47,955 nt of DNA from Streptomyces lanatus (lineage in GTDB: Bacteria > Actinomycetota > Actinomycetes > Streptomycetales > Streptomycetaceae), in NCBI RefSeq assembly GCF_014655715.1, contig NZ_BNBM01000009.1, forward strand, positions 355,737 to 403,691, written 5' to 3'. The translations under genes and the position numbers were made by a program. The notes under the pieces are model-generated. The model searched no databases and was not told the DNA's origin. It saw only the letters and a list, made by a program, of their open reading frames with translations. Below are positions 15,566 to 23,314 of the stretch, in pieces; the first letter of the stretch is position 1; every line of letters begins with the position of its first letter.

Positions 15566-16735
15566 ATGGTCCGCTTGCTGCGCCCGTTCGGTCGGGCGGT
15601 GACATACACACGGTGGCTGCATCTGTGCATCGCCATCGTGTGGCCCGCTCTGTGGCTGTTCGTCCAGGAGGCGTGGTGGACCTGGGTGGTGGCGGGTGTG
15701 GCGCTCGCCCCGGCGGCTCTGGTGCCCGCGATGCGGACCGTGGAGGGGCTCCAGGCGAGGCTGCTGCTGACCGGTCACCGGCATGACGAGGAGGGCGCCG
15801 GCATCGTCGTCGCGCCGTCCGCCACCTGGGGCGACCGGGGACGGCTCGTCGTCTGGCTGGAAGCGCGGCTGGTGCTGGGCTGGCTGACCACGACGGTCTC
15901 CGCCCAACTGGTCTTCGCCCTGGTCGACTTGAGCGCGGCGCCGTTCGGCCGGGACTTCGAGGAGGGCCGGCTGTCCCTCCTCGGCGGTCATGCCTGGTGG
16001 CACATTCTGCTCGTGCCGCCGACGCTGATCGCCCTGGCGGGGGCCGTGCTCGTCTCCGGCCACCTCGTCACGGCGCTCGCGCTGCGCCTACTGGGCCCCT
16101 CCCCCGCCGAGCGCCGCGCCGCCCTGGAGGAGCGCACCGAGCAGCTCCTGGAGCGCACGCGTATCGCCCGTGAGCTGCATGACTCGATCGGCCATGCCCT
16201 GACCGTGGCCGTGGTTCAGGCGGGGGCGGCCCGCGCGGCCGGCGATCCCGCTTTCACCGACCGGGCGTTGAGCGCCATCGAGGAGACCGGCCGGGCCGCC
16301 CTTGAGGACCTGGAACGCGTCCTCGGCGTCCTGCGCGAGTCCGAGCGGCCGGTCAGCAGCCGGCCGACGCTCACGGACGCCGACCGGCTGCTGGAGTCCG
16401 CGCGGGCGTCGGGTGCGAAGGTCGACATCGAGACGACGGGAGCGCTGGACACGGTACCCGGTCCGGTCTCCCGGGAGGGCTATCGCATCCTCCAGGAGGC
16501 ACTGACCAATGTGTTGCGTCACGCGGGCGCGGTCCCGACCCGGGTCCGTATCGCCGTGGCGGACGCCGCCCTCACCCTGGAGATCCGCAATCCCCTCCCC
16601 GCGGACATACCCGGGCCCGGCAGAGGCAGCGGCCTGCGCGGGATACGCGAGCGGGCCGCCCTGCTGGGCGGACACGCGGAGACCGGACCCGACCGAGGTG
16701 ACTGGCAGGTGCATGTTGAGCTGCCGGTGAGTTGA
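15566..16735 (+). CDS. Two-component sensor histidine kinase (NarL-type partner)
   Basis: A 389-aa kinase. The N-terminal 180 residues contain membrane helices around 17-34, 36-55, 95-115 and 145-170, with almost no outer domain, so it probably senses within or near the membrane. The HisKA_3 dimerisation domain has the H-box ARELHDSIGHALT with phospho-acceptor His205. The ATPase domain has an N-box ILQEALTNVLRHAG and a G-box GRGSGLRGIRERAALLGG. The partner response regulator begins 14 nt downstream. Divergent from an ABC-2 exporter, it resembles drug- or envelope-stress-sensing systems of actinobacteria. I chose the ATG at 15566 because the upstream frame lacks similarity and a leaderless promoter ends 6 nt before it. 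Confidence 0.92.
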   Translation: MVRLLRPFGRAVTYTRWLHLCIAIVWPALWLFVQEAWWTWVVAGVALAPAALVPAMRTVEGLQARLLLTGHRHDEEGAGIVVAPSATWGDRGRLVVWLEARLVLGWLTTTVSAQLVFALVDLSAAPFGRDFEEGRLSLLGGHAWWHILLVPPTLIALAGAVLVSGHLVTALALRLLGPSPAERRAALEERTEQLLERTRIARELHDSIGHALTVAVVQAGAARAAGDPAFTDRALSAIEETGRAALEDLERVLGVLRESERPVSSRPTLTDADRLLESARASGAKVDIETTGALDTVPGPVSREGYRILQEALTNVLRHAGAVPTRVRIAVADAALTLEIRNPLPADIPGPGRGSGLRGIRERAALLGGHAETGPDRGDWQVHVELPVS

Positions 16736-16749
16736 TCTAGGCTGGCCGG

Positions 16750-17412
16750 ATGCCGGTGACCGTTCTCCTCGTCGACGACGAACCCCTCGTACGCGCGGGT
16801 CTGCGGGCCGTGCTGGAGGCACAGCCGGACATCGAGGTCGTCGGGGAGGCGGCCGACGGGGCGGCGGTGATTCCGCTGGTACGGCAGCTGCGGCCGGACG
16901 TGGTCGCGATGGACGTACGGATGCCGCTGCTGGACGGGATCGAGGCCACGCGCGCGGTGCTGCGCACGGTCGACGAGCCGCCGAAGATCCTGGTCGTCAC
17001 GACCTTCGAGAACGACGAGTACGTGTACGAGGCACTGCGGGCCGGTGCCGACGGCTTCCTGCTGAAGCGGGCGCGGCCGGCCGAGATCGTGCACGCGGTG
17101 CGGCTGGTCGCCGAGGGCGAGTCGCTGCTGTTCCCCGCGTCGGTGCGGCAACTCGCCGCGGAGTACGGCGACGACGGCGGCAACCGCGCGGCACGGGCGG
17201 TCCTGGACCGCGCCCGGCTGACCGAGCGGGAGGCCGAGGTGCTGCGGCTGATGGCGCGCGGGCTGTCGAACGCGGAGATCGCCGCCCGGCTGGTGGTCGG
17301 GACGGAGACGGTGAAGTCCCATGTGAGCGCCGTACTGGCGAAGCTGGGGGCGCGTGATCGCACCCAGGCGGTGATCACGGCGTACGAGTCGGGGTTCGTG
17401 GCACCGGGGTGA
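16750..17412 (+). CDS. NarL/LuxR-family response regulator
   Basis: A 220-aa regulator. The receiver domain (residues 1-120) has the acidic pair in LLVDDEPLVR, the phospho-acceptor Asp55 in VAMDVRMPLLDG, the switch Thr in VVTTFEND, and the conserved Lys in FLLKRARP. The C-terminal LuxR-type helix-turn-helix is LTEREAEVLRLMARGLSNAEIAARL (about 158-182), continuing as VVGTETVKSHVSAVLAKLGARDRTQAV. It should be phosphorylated by the kinase encoded at 15566-16735 and act as a dimer on DNA. The repeated CTCCCCCG elements near 15492-15531 are candidate sites. Confidence 0.95.
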   Translation: MPVTVLLVDDEPLVRAGLRAVLEAQPDIEVVGEAADGAAVIPLVRQLRPDVVAMDVRMPLLDGIEATRAVLRTVDEPPKILVVTTFENDEYVYEALRAGADGFLLKRARPAEIVHAVRLVAEGESLLFPASVRQLAAEYGDDGGNRAARAVLDRARLTEREAEVLRLMARGLSNAEIAARLVVGTETVKSHVSAVLAKLGARDRTQAVITAYESGFVAPG

Positions 17413-17458
17413 CACGAAGTACGGCGCGATAACGGTCCGCGCGTCCTCGGTGCCCGGC

Positions 17459-17489
17459 ACTCGCCGGTGTCGGTCCCGGCGAGTACCAT
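17459..17489 (+). promoter_or_regulatory. Inverted repeat and -10 upstream of ROK gene
   Basis: A perfect 9-bp inverted repeat, ACTCGCCGG (17459-17467) and CCGGCGAGT (17476-17484), ends at a TACCAT -10-like element (17484-17489). It lies 41 nt upstream of the TTG start of the ROK regulator, so it may be its autoregulatory operator. It could instead terminate the response regulator transcript 47 nt upstream. Confidence 0.45.
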
Positions 17490-17524
17490 CCGCCAAACAT
17501 GCGCACGAGCTGGGAGGACGGACG

Positions 17525-18682
17525 TTGGGGCAGCTGACCGGCGGGGATCCCTCGCTGCTGCGCAGGATCAACTCCGCGGTGGTGCTGCACGCGCTGCGTG
17601 CCACGGACGCCGCCACGCTGACGGAGATCACCCGGGTGACCGGCCTGTCCCGGCCGACCGTCGAGGGCGTCGTCGAGGGGCTCATCGAGGCGGGGTACGT
17701 CGTCGAGAAGGCGGCGGACGAGAGCGTCGTCCGCCGCCAGGGTCGGCCCGCGCGACGGTTCCGGTTCCGGGCGGAGGCGGGGCATCTGCTGGGCGTGGAG
17801 ATCGGCGCGCACCGGATCGCCGCGCTCCTCGCCGACCTGGACGGCCGGATCCTCGGCTCCATCGCCAAGGACGTCGACGAGACGGCTCCGGCGGACGAGC
17901 GGCTCGAACGGGTGCGTACGGCGGTCGCGGAACTGCTGCGCCGGGCCGGTGTCGCGCGGGGCTCGCTGCGGGCGGTGGGTGTCGCGACGCCGGGCATCGT
18001 GGAGGCGGACGGCACGGTGCGGCTGGGTGCCGCGCTGCCCGAGTGGACGGGACTGCGGCTGGGCGAGCGGCTGAGCCGGTCCTTCAAGTGCCCGGTGTTG
18101 GTGGAGAACGACGCCAACGCGGCGGCGGTGGCCGAGCACTGGAAGGGCGCGGCCACCGAGTCCGACGACGTGGTGTTCGTGCTGGCGGGGCTGAGCCCGG
18201 GCGCCGGTTCGCTGATCGGCGGGCAGTTGCACCGCGGGTTCGGCGGGGCCGCCGGGGAGATCGGCGCGCTGCATCTGCTGGGCCGCGAGGTGACCCCGGA
18301 GACCCTGCTGTCCACGACGGACGAGCCGCTGCGCCCCCTCGACGAGCACGCCGTGGCCGAGGTCTTCGCCCAGGCCCGCGAGGGCGACCAGCAGGCGCTC
18401 GCGGCCGTCGACCGCTTCATCCAACGCCTCGTCCACGACGTGGCCGCGCTCGTCCTCGCCCTCGACCCCGAGCTGGTCGTCGTCGGCGGCTGGGCGGCCG
18501 GGCTGGACGGCGTACTGGAGCCCCTCCACCGCGAACTGGCCCGCTACTGCCTGCGCCCCCCGGACGTCGCCCTCTCCCTCCTCGGCGAGGCCGCGGTGGC
18601 GACGGGCGCGCTGCGGCTGGCTCTCGACCATGTCGAGGAGCAGCTGTTCGCGGTGGAGGGGACGGTGACGGCTCGGCGGTGA
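17525..18682 (+). CDS. ROK-family transcriptional regulator
   Basis: A 385-aa regulator of the NagC/XylR-like ROK group. A winged helix occupies residues 1-80 (LLRRINSAVVLHALRA, then the recognition region TEITRVTGLSRPTVEGVVEGLIEAGYV). It is followed by a sugar-kinase-like ROK domain with GVEIGAHRIAALLADLDGRI, GVATPGIVE and VENDANAAAVAEHW. The cysteine-rich zinc motif usual in ROK proteins (CxCGxxGC) is absent: after the GGAAGEIGALHL segment there are no cysteines, so sugar binding or stability may differ. The TTG at 17525 is chosen because GGGAGGAC sits 5 nt upstream. Such proteins repress sugar-use genes, but no sugar transporter is adjacent, so the target is unclear. Confidence 0.9.
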   Translation: MGQLTGGDPSLLRRINSAVVLHALRATDAATLTEITRVTGLSRPTVEGVVEGLIEAGYVVEKAADESVVRRQGRPARRFRFRAEAGHLLGVEIGAHRIAALLADLDGRILGSIAKDVDETAPADERLERVRTAVAELLRRAGVARGSLRAVGVATPGIVEADGTVRLGAALPEWTGLRLGERLSRSFKCPVLVENDANAAAVAEHWKGAATESDDVVFVLAGLSPGAGSLIGGQLHRGFGGAAGEIGALHLLGREVTPETLLSTTDEPLRPLDEHAVAEVFAQAREGDQQALAAVDRFIQRLVHDVAALVLALDPELVVVGGWAAGLDGVLEPLHRELARYCLRPPDVALSLLGEAAVATGALRLALDHVEEQLFAVEGTVTARR

Positions 18683-18707
18683 GGGCGTCGCGCGAGCACG
18701 ACGACGC

Positions 18708-19367
18708 TCAGCCGCAGCGGCTGCGGAGAAGTTCGACCCCGTCGCCTTCCAGGTCGTCGCAGTGCGTGGCGCGCCCGGTCATGGCCATCACCAGGGACAA
18801 GGTGGGGCCGGACACCACGGCGCCGGAACCGGTCGCGAACGGGCCGTCATCCGCGGCGAGTCTCAGTCCGTCGATGCGTCCCTTGGCGAGGACCACGAGG
18901 TCTGAGCCCCGGTAGTACTCGGCCACTCTCGTGACGACGTCGATCGGATGGTCGTGGCGGATGCCCAGCGGGCGCCGGATGTCCTCTCCGTGCACGATCG
19001 TCTCGCCCAGCATGGCCATGACGGGCAGGGGAGGCTTGGTCGTGCTCGGGACGATCCGTCGGAAGCGGTCGAGGGTCTCGGCGGGAGTCGCGCCCAGCTG
19101 CTCGGCCAGCCGCAGGGCCACCTGCTTGTCGAAGTCGAAACGGCAGCGGATCACCCCCGCCATCCAGCGCACGGCGTTGAGGCTCGCGCCCGCGGTGAGA
19201 TGCGCCAGCACCTCACGCACCGTCAAACCGGCGCACAGCGAAGGCGTCTTCCAGTGGGCGTCGGACAGATCCTTGAGATCGGCCGCCAGTGCCGCTCGCT
19301 CAGTATGGATCAAGGGCCAGCTGCCGGTCTCGCGGCCCAGGTCCGCTGTCGGCTCCGGATCGGTCAT
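18708..19367 (-). CDS. DinB-like maleylpyruvate isomerase family protein
   Basis: A 219-aa protein of the actinobacterial TIGR03083 / mycothiol-dependent maleylpyruvate isomerase N-terminal family (DinB-like four-helix bundle). It shows the usual opening ERAALAADLKDLSDAHWKTPSLCAGLTVREVLAHLTAG and HGEDIRRPLGI, with His residues in helices 2 and 3 that could bind metal. Members are thought to be metal-dependent enzymes that use mycothiol, but most have no known substrate. I chose the ATG at 19367 (MTDPEP), which has AGGAGA about 12 nt upstream, over a start 39 nt earlier that would add an Arg-rich extension. It converges on the ROK gene and is followed upstream by a 196-bp non-coding gap. Confidence 0.82.
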   Translation of the reverse strand: MTDPEPTADLGRETGSWPLIHTERAALAADLKDLSDAHWKTPSLCAGLTVREVLAHLTAGASLNAVRWMAGVIRCRFDFDKQVALRLAEQLGATPAETLDRFRRIVPSTTKPPLPVMAMLGETIVHGEDIRRPLGIRHDHPIDVVTRVAEYYRGSDLVVLAKGRIDGLRLAADDGPFATGSGAVVSGPTLSLVMAMTGRATHCDDLEGDGVELLRSRCG

Positions 19368-19519
19368 GAGGGAAGGTCTCCTGTCACGGGGCGCTCTGCG
19401 TCGCACCCGGGCCGGAGCAGGGTAGGAGTCCGGCCGGGGTGTTCATGAAGGAGACTCCTGCTCCAGGGCAAAGTCATCGTCGGCGAATGGATCCGGCGCA
19501 CCCCTCCGCCCAGCACAAC

Positions 19520-19545
19520 GCGCCCCGGAGAAACCCCCGGGGCGC
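19520..19545 (-). terminator. Hairpin terminator of the GntR gene
   Basis: Arms GCGCCCCGG (19520-19528) and CCGGGGCGC (19537-19545) form a perfect 9-bp stem with an 8-nt loop, 18 nt past the stop of the minus-strand GntR gene at 19564. There is no T-run, which is normal for Streptomyces terminators. The rest of 19368-19563 holds nothing I can support. Confidence 0.6.
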
Positions 19546-19563
19546 GGCAGGTGCAAGTCGGCG

Positions 19564-20325
19564 TCAGGACGCCCGGCGCTCCGGGTCCTCGTGGATCTCC
19601 ACGCCGCCGGAGTCACCGAAGGTCAGGCGGCAGGTGTCCGCGCGGTAGGTGGCGACGGACAGCGCGGCGGTGCGGCCCTCGGCGATGTAGCGCGTGGTCA
19701 CGACGAGCACGGGCGCCCCGGGGAGGCGGTCCAGTTCCTTCGCGTCGTCCGCGCGGGCCGAGCCCAGTTCGACGGCGCTGTCCTGGCCCTCCAGCTCCAG
19801 GCGGTGCAGTTCGCGCAGCACGGCACGCGCGCGTGCCGCACCGGACGGGGCGTCGATTCCGGAGAGGTCGGGCACCGACGACTGCGGGATGTGGAGCAGC
19901 TCGGCGGCGACGGGCTGGCCGTGCGTCACGCGCGAGCGGCGCACGGTGTGCACGGGCTCGTCCCGGCCGATCTCCAGGGCATCGGCCACGGACGCGGGCG
20001 GCACCGCGAGCGCGCAGTCCGTGAGCTGCCAGACGTCGTCCTTCGCGCCGGGCCAGGCATGCTGCTCGGTGCCGACGGCCACGCCCACGCGCGGCGGCGC
20101 GACGGTCGTACCGACACCGCGGCGGCGCTGCAGCCTGCCTTCCAGTTCGAGTTGTTCCAGGGCCTGTCGGAGCGTGGCCCTGGCGACGCCGAAGCGGGCG
20201 GCGAGGTCACGTTCGTTGGGCAGGATCTCGCCCACGGTGAACTCCGAGTCCAGTGCCTCACTGAGCACGGTCCTCAGATGCCAGTACTTCGGTTCCGGCA
20301 CCGATTCCAGTTGCGTGGTCCCCAC
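19564..20325 (-). CDS. GntR-family regulator, HutC/UTRA type
   Basis: A 253-aa repressor. The winged helix-turn-helix covers residues 15-80 (LPNERDLAARFGVARATLRQALEQLELEGRLQRR), followed by a UTRA effector-binding domain to the C-terminus. HutC/DasR relatives respond to phosphorylated sugars or to histidine intermediates. I chose the GTG at 20325 (VGTTQLES) because GGAGGACAG precedes it by a few bases; the frame stays open 66 nt upstream. A promoter at 20401-20429 overlaps the palindrome TTGGTCAATACCAA, which fits the HutC-type pattern GT-N-AC. The ligand is unknown. Confidence 0.9.
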   Translation of the reverse strand: MGTTQLESVPEPKYWHLRTVLSEALDSEFTVGEILPNERDLAARFGVARATLRQALEQLELEGRLQRRRGVGTTVAPPRVGVAVGTEQHAWPGAKDDVWQLTDCALAVPPASVADALEIGRDEPVHTVRRSRVTHGQPVAAELLHIPQSSVPDLSGIDAPSGAARARAVLRELHRLELEGQDSAVELGSARADDAKELDRLPGAPVLVVTTRYIAEGRTAALSVATYRADTCRLTFGDSGGVEIHEDPERRAS

Positions 20326-20400
20326 CCTGTCCTCCGCAATCGCCGTGGCCCGGCGGCGTTTAGCGCCCTTGTTTATTAAAGGTTGTTGCACTTATCTGCG

Positions 20401-20435
20401 ACCATAGGGCGGCACTCACCCTTGGTCAATACCAA
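20401..20435 (-). promoter_or_regulatory. Promoter with HutC-type operator for the GntR gene
   Basis: On the minus strand, TTGACC (20429-20424), 17 nt, then TATGGT (20406-20401) form a strong promoter. The perfect palindrome TTGGT-CAAT-ACCAA (20422-20435) overlaps the -35, as expected for a repressor site. The core TGGT...ACCA resembles the sites of DasR and other HutC-type repressors. The leader to the GTG at 20325 is about 70 nt. Confidence 0.65.
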
Positions 20436-20495
20436 TCCACGGGAACGTTCACGGAACGCGCTCGCACGGCCCCGGCAACGGCACGGCGGCACGTA

Positions 20496-21383
20496 CTACG
20501 GCGTGGGCAGGGATCGCAGCTTGTCGGGGTTGCGGACGATGTAGACGGACTGGATACGGCCGTCCAGGACGTCCAGTTGGAAGACGCTGTCGGGCTTGTC
20601 GCCGGACCGGACCAGCACCGCCGGGCCGGCGTTGACCTCAAGGAAGTGGAAGGACACGTCCGGGACGTCGCCCTTGCCCGCGGCGCCGACGAGGAAGCGG
20701 CCCACATGGTCGGCGGTCTCCAGGACCCGCAGCGGCGCCTTCGCCTTGCCGCCGCTGTCGCCGACGAGCCGGACGTCGGGGGCGAGCAGGGACATCAGCC
20801 CCTCCAGATCGCCCTTGGCCGCCGCGGCGAGGAACCGCTCGGTGAGATCGCGCCGTTGAACGGGGTCGACCTCGTAGCGCGGCCGCCGTTCGTCGACGTG
20901 CTTGCGGGCCCGGCCCGACAGTTGACGCACCGCCGCCTCACCGCGGTCGAGCATGGCGGCGATCTCCGCGTACGGGTAGCCGAAGGCCTCCCTGAGGACG
21001 AACACCGCCCGCTCCAGCGGCGACAGCGACTCCAGGACGACGAGGACGGCGAGCGAGACGGAGTCGGCGAGGACGGCTCGTTCCGCGGTGTCCGGGACGG
21101 TGTCGCCGAAGTCGGTGACGTAGGGCTCGGGCAGCCAGGGACCGACATAGGTCTCGCCCCGCGCCTTGACCTGGCGCAGCCGGTCGATGGCGAGCCGGGT
21201 GGTGACACGCACCAGGTATCCGCGCGGTTCGCGCACCTCGGAGCGGTCCGCGCCGGACCAGCGCAGCCAGGCCTCCTGGACCACGTCCTCCGCGTCGGTC
21301 ACCCGCCCGAGCATGCGGTAGGCGACCCCGAGCAGGACGGGGCGGTGCTCTTCGAAGACGTCGGTCCCGGTGTCGGTGGTCAC
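20496..21383 (-). CDS. ECF41-type RNA polymerase sigma factor
   Basis: A 295-aa ECF sigma factor of the ECF41 (SigJ) group. Region 2 (FEEHRPVLLGVAYRMLGRVTDAEDVVQEAWLRW) and region 4 (SPLERAVFVLREAFGYPYAEIAAML) are clear. A SnoaL/NTF2-like C-terminal domain follows. Three motifs known for ECF41 are present: WLPEP in the linker, GDSGGK in the extension and NPDKL close to the C-terminus. In this group the C-terminal domain acts as a built-in regulator in place of a separate anti-sigma factor. I chose the GTG at 21383, with GGGATGG upstream; an in-frame GTG lies 18 nt earlier. Most ECF41 genes neighbour an oxidoreductase, epimerase or carboxymuconolactone decarboxylase gene; here the divergent neighbour is an alpha/beta hydrolase. 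Confidence 0.92.
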   Translation of the reverse strand: MTTDTGTDVFEEHRPVLLGVAYRMLGRVTDAEDVVQEAWLRWSGADRSEVREPRGYLVRVTTRLAIDRLRQVKARGETYVGPWLPEPYVTDFGDTVPDTAERAVLADSVSLAVLVVLESLSPLERAVFVLREAFGYPYAEIAAMLDRGEAAVRQLSGRARKHVDERRPRYEVDPVQRRDLTERFLAAAAKGDLEGLMSLLAPDVRLVGDSGGKAKAPLRVLETADHVGRFLVGAAGKGDVPDVSFHFLEVNAGPAVLVRSGDKPDSVFQLDVLDGRIQSVYIVRNPDKLRSLPTP

Positions 21384-21479
21384 CGAACCATCCCAGCCCA
21401 CGCGCCGGGCTCTGTCCAGGCGAAATCGGTGCGCCCGGCAGGACCGCCCGACGGGAGCTCCCCTCGGGTCCGTCCGCCG

Positions 21480-21509
21480 GGTCTACCCGCCGGTAGCAAT
21501 TGCTGACAA
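21480..21509 (-). promoter_or_regulatory. Putative promoter of the ECF41 gene
   Basis: TTGTCA (21509-21504), 18 nt, then TAGACC (21485-21480) on the minus strand would start transcription about 90 nt upstream of the GTG. The spacer holds the palindrome AGCAATTGCT (21495-21504). I found no clear ECF41-type -35/-10 pair, so autoregulation is not shown. Confidence 0.35.
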
Positions 21510-21553
21510 GGTGTCTACACAACGCCGGCCCATGAGCCTCGACGAGGAGCAGC

Positions 21554-22384
21554 ATGTCCGCCACCGTCTCCTTCAAAGTCCCCACTCCGTACGGTCCGCG
21601 GAGCGTTTCGGTCTCCTACGCGCGCGTGGGCACCGGCGCACCGCTGCTCCTGCTGCACGGCATCGGACATCACCGCCAGGTGTGGGACCCGGTGATACCC
21701 GTCCTCGCGGCCGAGCGGGATGTGATCGCCGTGGATCTGCCGGGGTGCGGTCTGTCCCCGGCGCTCCCGGACGGGCTCGCGCACGATCTGCCGGCGATGA
21801 GCGTGCTGCTGCGCGCCCTGTGCGAGGCGCTGGAGCTGGAACGGCCGCATGTGGCCGGCAACTCGCTGGGCGGACTGCTGGCCCTCGATCTCGGCCGGGC
21901 GAACCTCGTGCGATCCGTGACCGCCCTGTCCCCGGCCGGTTTCTGGTCGCAGCTGGAGCGGCAGTACGCCTTCACCGTCCTGACGGGGATGCGGCGAACC
22001 GCCGAACGGATGCCGCTCCCCCTCGTCGAGTGGCTGTCCCGTTCGGCGGCCGGCCGCGCGGCCCTGACCAGCACCATCTACGCCCACCCGGGCCGCCGTA
22101 CGCCCGAGTCCGTGGTCGCCGAGACGGTCGGGCTGGCGCGCGCGGAGGGCTTCTTCGAGACCCTCCGGTCGGGCAGGGACCTGCGGTTCACCGATGATGT
22201 GTCGGGGATCCCGGTCACGGTGGCGTGGGGCAGCAAGGACCGGCTTCTCGTGCCCCGGCAGGGCATCCGGGCGAAGCGGATCATTCCGCGGGCCCGGCTG
22301 GTGCGGTTGCCCGGATGCGGACACGTGCCGATGAGCGACGACCCCGCGCTGGTCGCCCGGGTGCTGCTCGACGGCAGCCGCTGA
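21554..22384 (+). CDS. Alpha/beta-fold hydrolase
   Basis: A 276-aa hydrolase. The oxyanion segment is LLLLHGIGHHRQVW, the nucleophile elbow GNSLGG carries Ser104, the acid residue is in WGSKDRLL and the catalytic His in LPGCGHVPMSDDP. There is no signal peptide, so it is cytoplasmic. The family includes esterases, haloalkane-type and ring-cleavage hydrolases; the substrate is not readable. The ATG follows GACGAGGAGC. It is divergent from the ECF41 sigma gene across 170 bp, which makes it the likeliest local target of that sigma factor. It converges on the broken lipase. Confidence 0.88.
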   Translation: MSATVSFKVPTPYGPRSVSVSYARVGTGAPLLLLHGIGHHRQVWDPVIPVLAAERDVIAVDLPGCGLSPALPDGLAHDLPAMSVLLRALCEALELERPHVAGNSLGGLLALDLGRANLVRSVTALSPAGFWSQLERQYAFTVLTGMRRTAERMPLPLVEWLSRSAAGRAALTSTIYAHPGRRTPESVVAETVGLARAEGFFETLRSGRDLRFTDDVSGIPVTVAWGSKDRLLVPRQGIRAKRIIPRARLVRLPGCGHVPMSDDPALVARVLLDGSR

Positions 22385-22397
22385 GCGTGCCGTACGG

Positions 22398-22923
22398 TCA
22401 GCCGGCCAGCGTGTCGAGGACCACCGTCAGCACGGTCGGGTTGTAGGGCATCGCGACGTGCGCGGTGTGGTCGTCGGAGTCGATGTCCTGGAGGACGACG
22501 TTCCTGACGTGGCGGCCCTCGGTCACGGCCAGCGCGCACGAGGTGTACGGCGTGACCACGTCGTCGTGACGCGTGGCGATCACCGTGTGCCGGACGCCCT
22601 CGGCGGTCTCGCCCAGGTCGGCGAGTTCCCGCTGGAAGGGGTGGTTGTGCTGGAGCTGGGGCCAGGCCGGGACGAGCGTGCCCACGGCGCCCTGCTCGAC
22701 GAGTTTCCCTGGCGCCGGGGATCTGTCGGGCGAGGTTCATCAGGCCCTGGGCGGTGATGCCGTGGTTGCTGGGGGCGATGCCGATGAAGTGGCCCCCGGA
22801 TCGCCGACAGGCGCACATTCCGTCGAACCGCTCGTCACGGAAGAATTCATTTCCGCTGTTGAGAGCGATGAAGAAGCTGGGGTTGTCGCTGTGTTCGGTG
22901 AGGGTGTCAAGCACGGACGGCAT
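22398..22923 (-). pseudogene. DUF2156 N-terminus fused to a frameshifted lipase end
   Basis: Two relics joined in one frame. The ATG at 22923 has a strong GAGGAGG site and opens 44 residues (HSDNPSFFIALNSGNEFF..FDGMCACRRSGG) that resemble the DUF2156 / phosphatidylglycerol lysyltransferase-type domain. At about 22790 the frame passes directly into FIGIAPSNHGITAQGLMNLA, the mid-part of a Streptomyces secreted lipase (compare the gene at 1-445), without its catalytic Ser region. One extra base near 22705-22712 then shifts the frame. The remaining lipase end (LVEQGAVGTLVP, HTVIATRHDDVVTPYTS, DHTAHVAMPYNP) continues in another frame to the stop at 22398. It looks like a deletion fusion followed by decay. 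A sequencing error could explain the frameshift but not the fusion. It is the last gene of the EamA operon. Confidence 0.7.
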
Positions 22924-23314
22924 GGGCACCCTCCTCCTTCGTTCCCCGCATTTCACGGTGCTGTTCCTCGAATGTGCGGTACGCGGGGTGGGTTTCGGGT
23001 TCGAATGCGACACCGAAGGGTTTGAACGAGTTCCCGAACAGGGCCCGGCCGCCGAGGAGATGGATCGGCAGGGCGAGCAGGGCCCATTCCGACCCGGCGA
23101 GCAGGACCCACACCCCGGCCAGGACACCGGCCGTGACCAGGCTGTGCATCACGTTGTAGGCCACGTAGTAGCCGCGTGCGATGCGCCTGCCCCGGGCGCG
23201 CCGGTGGGCGACGGCGCCGGGGAGGTAACCGATGACGTCGATCACCGCGAAGAGCGCCACGAACACGCCCCAGCGGAGGCAGCTGGGGCCGACTCCTTTC
23301 CTGCGGGCTTTCAT
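22907..23314 (-). CDS. Small integral membrane protein
   Basis: A 135-aa protein with three hydrophobic segments (about residues 14-32, 52-72 and 74-92) and a charged C-terminus containing RTFEEQHREMRGTKEEG. I do not recognise the family; similar proteins are annotated only as membrane proteins in Streptomyces. The start overlaps the stop of the EamA gene by 4 bp (ATGA), and the end overlaps the DUF2156 start by 17 bp, so all three are translationally coupled. The original partner appears to have been a DUF2156 protein, so a role in lipid or envelope modification is conceivable but unproven. Confidence 0.7.
   Translation of the reverse strand: MKARRKGVGPSCLRWGVFVALFAVIDVIGYLPGAVAHRRARGRRIARGYYVAYNVMHSLVTAGVLAGVWVLLAGSEWALLALPIHLLGGRALFGNSFKPFGVAFEPETHPAYRTFEEQHREMRGTKEEGAHAVRA

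Noticed and set aside
21384..21553. ECF41-type promoter upstream of the hydrolase or sigma gene
   Set aside because: No convincing TGTCACA-type -35 with a CGTC-type -10 at the right spacing.
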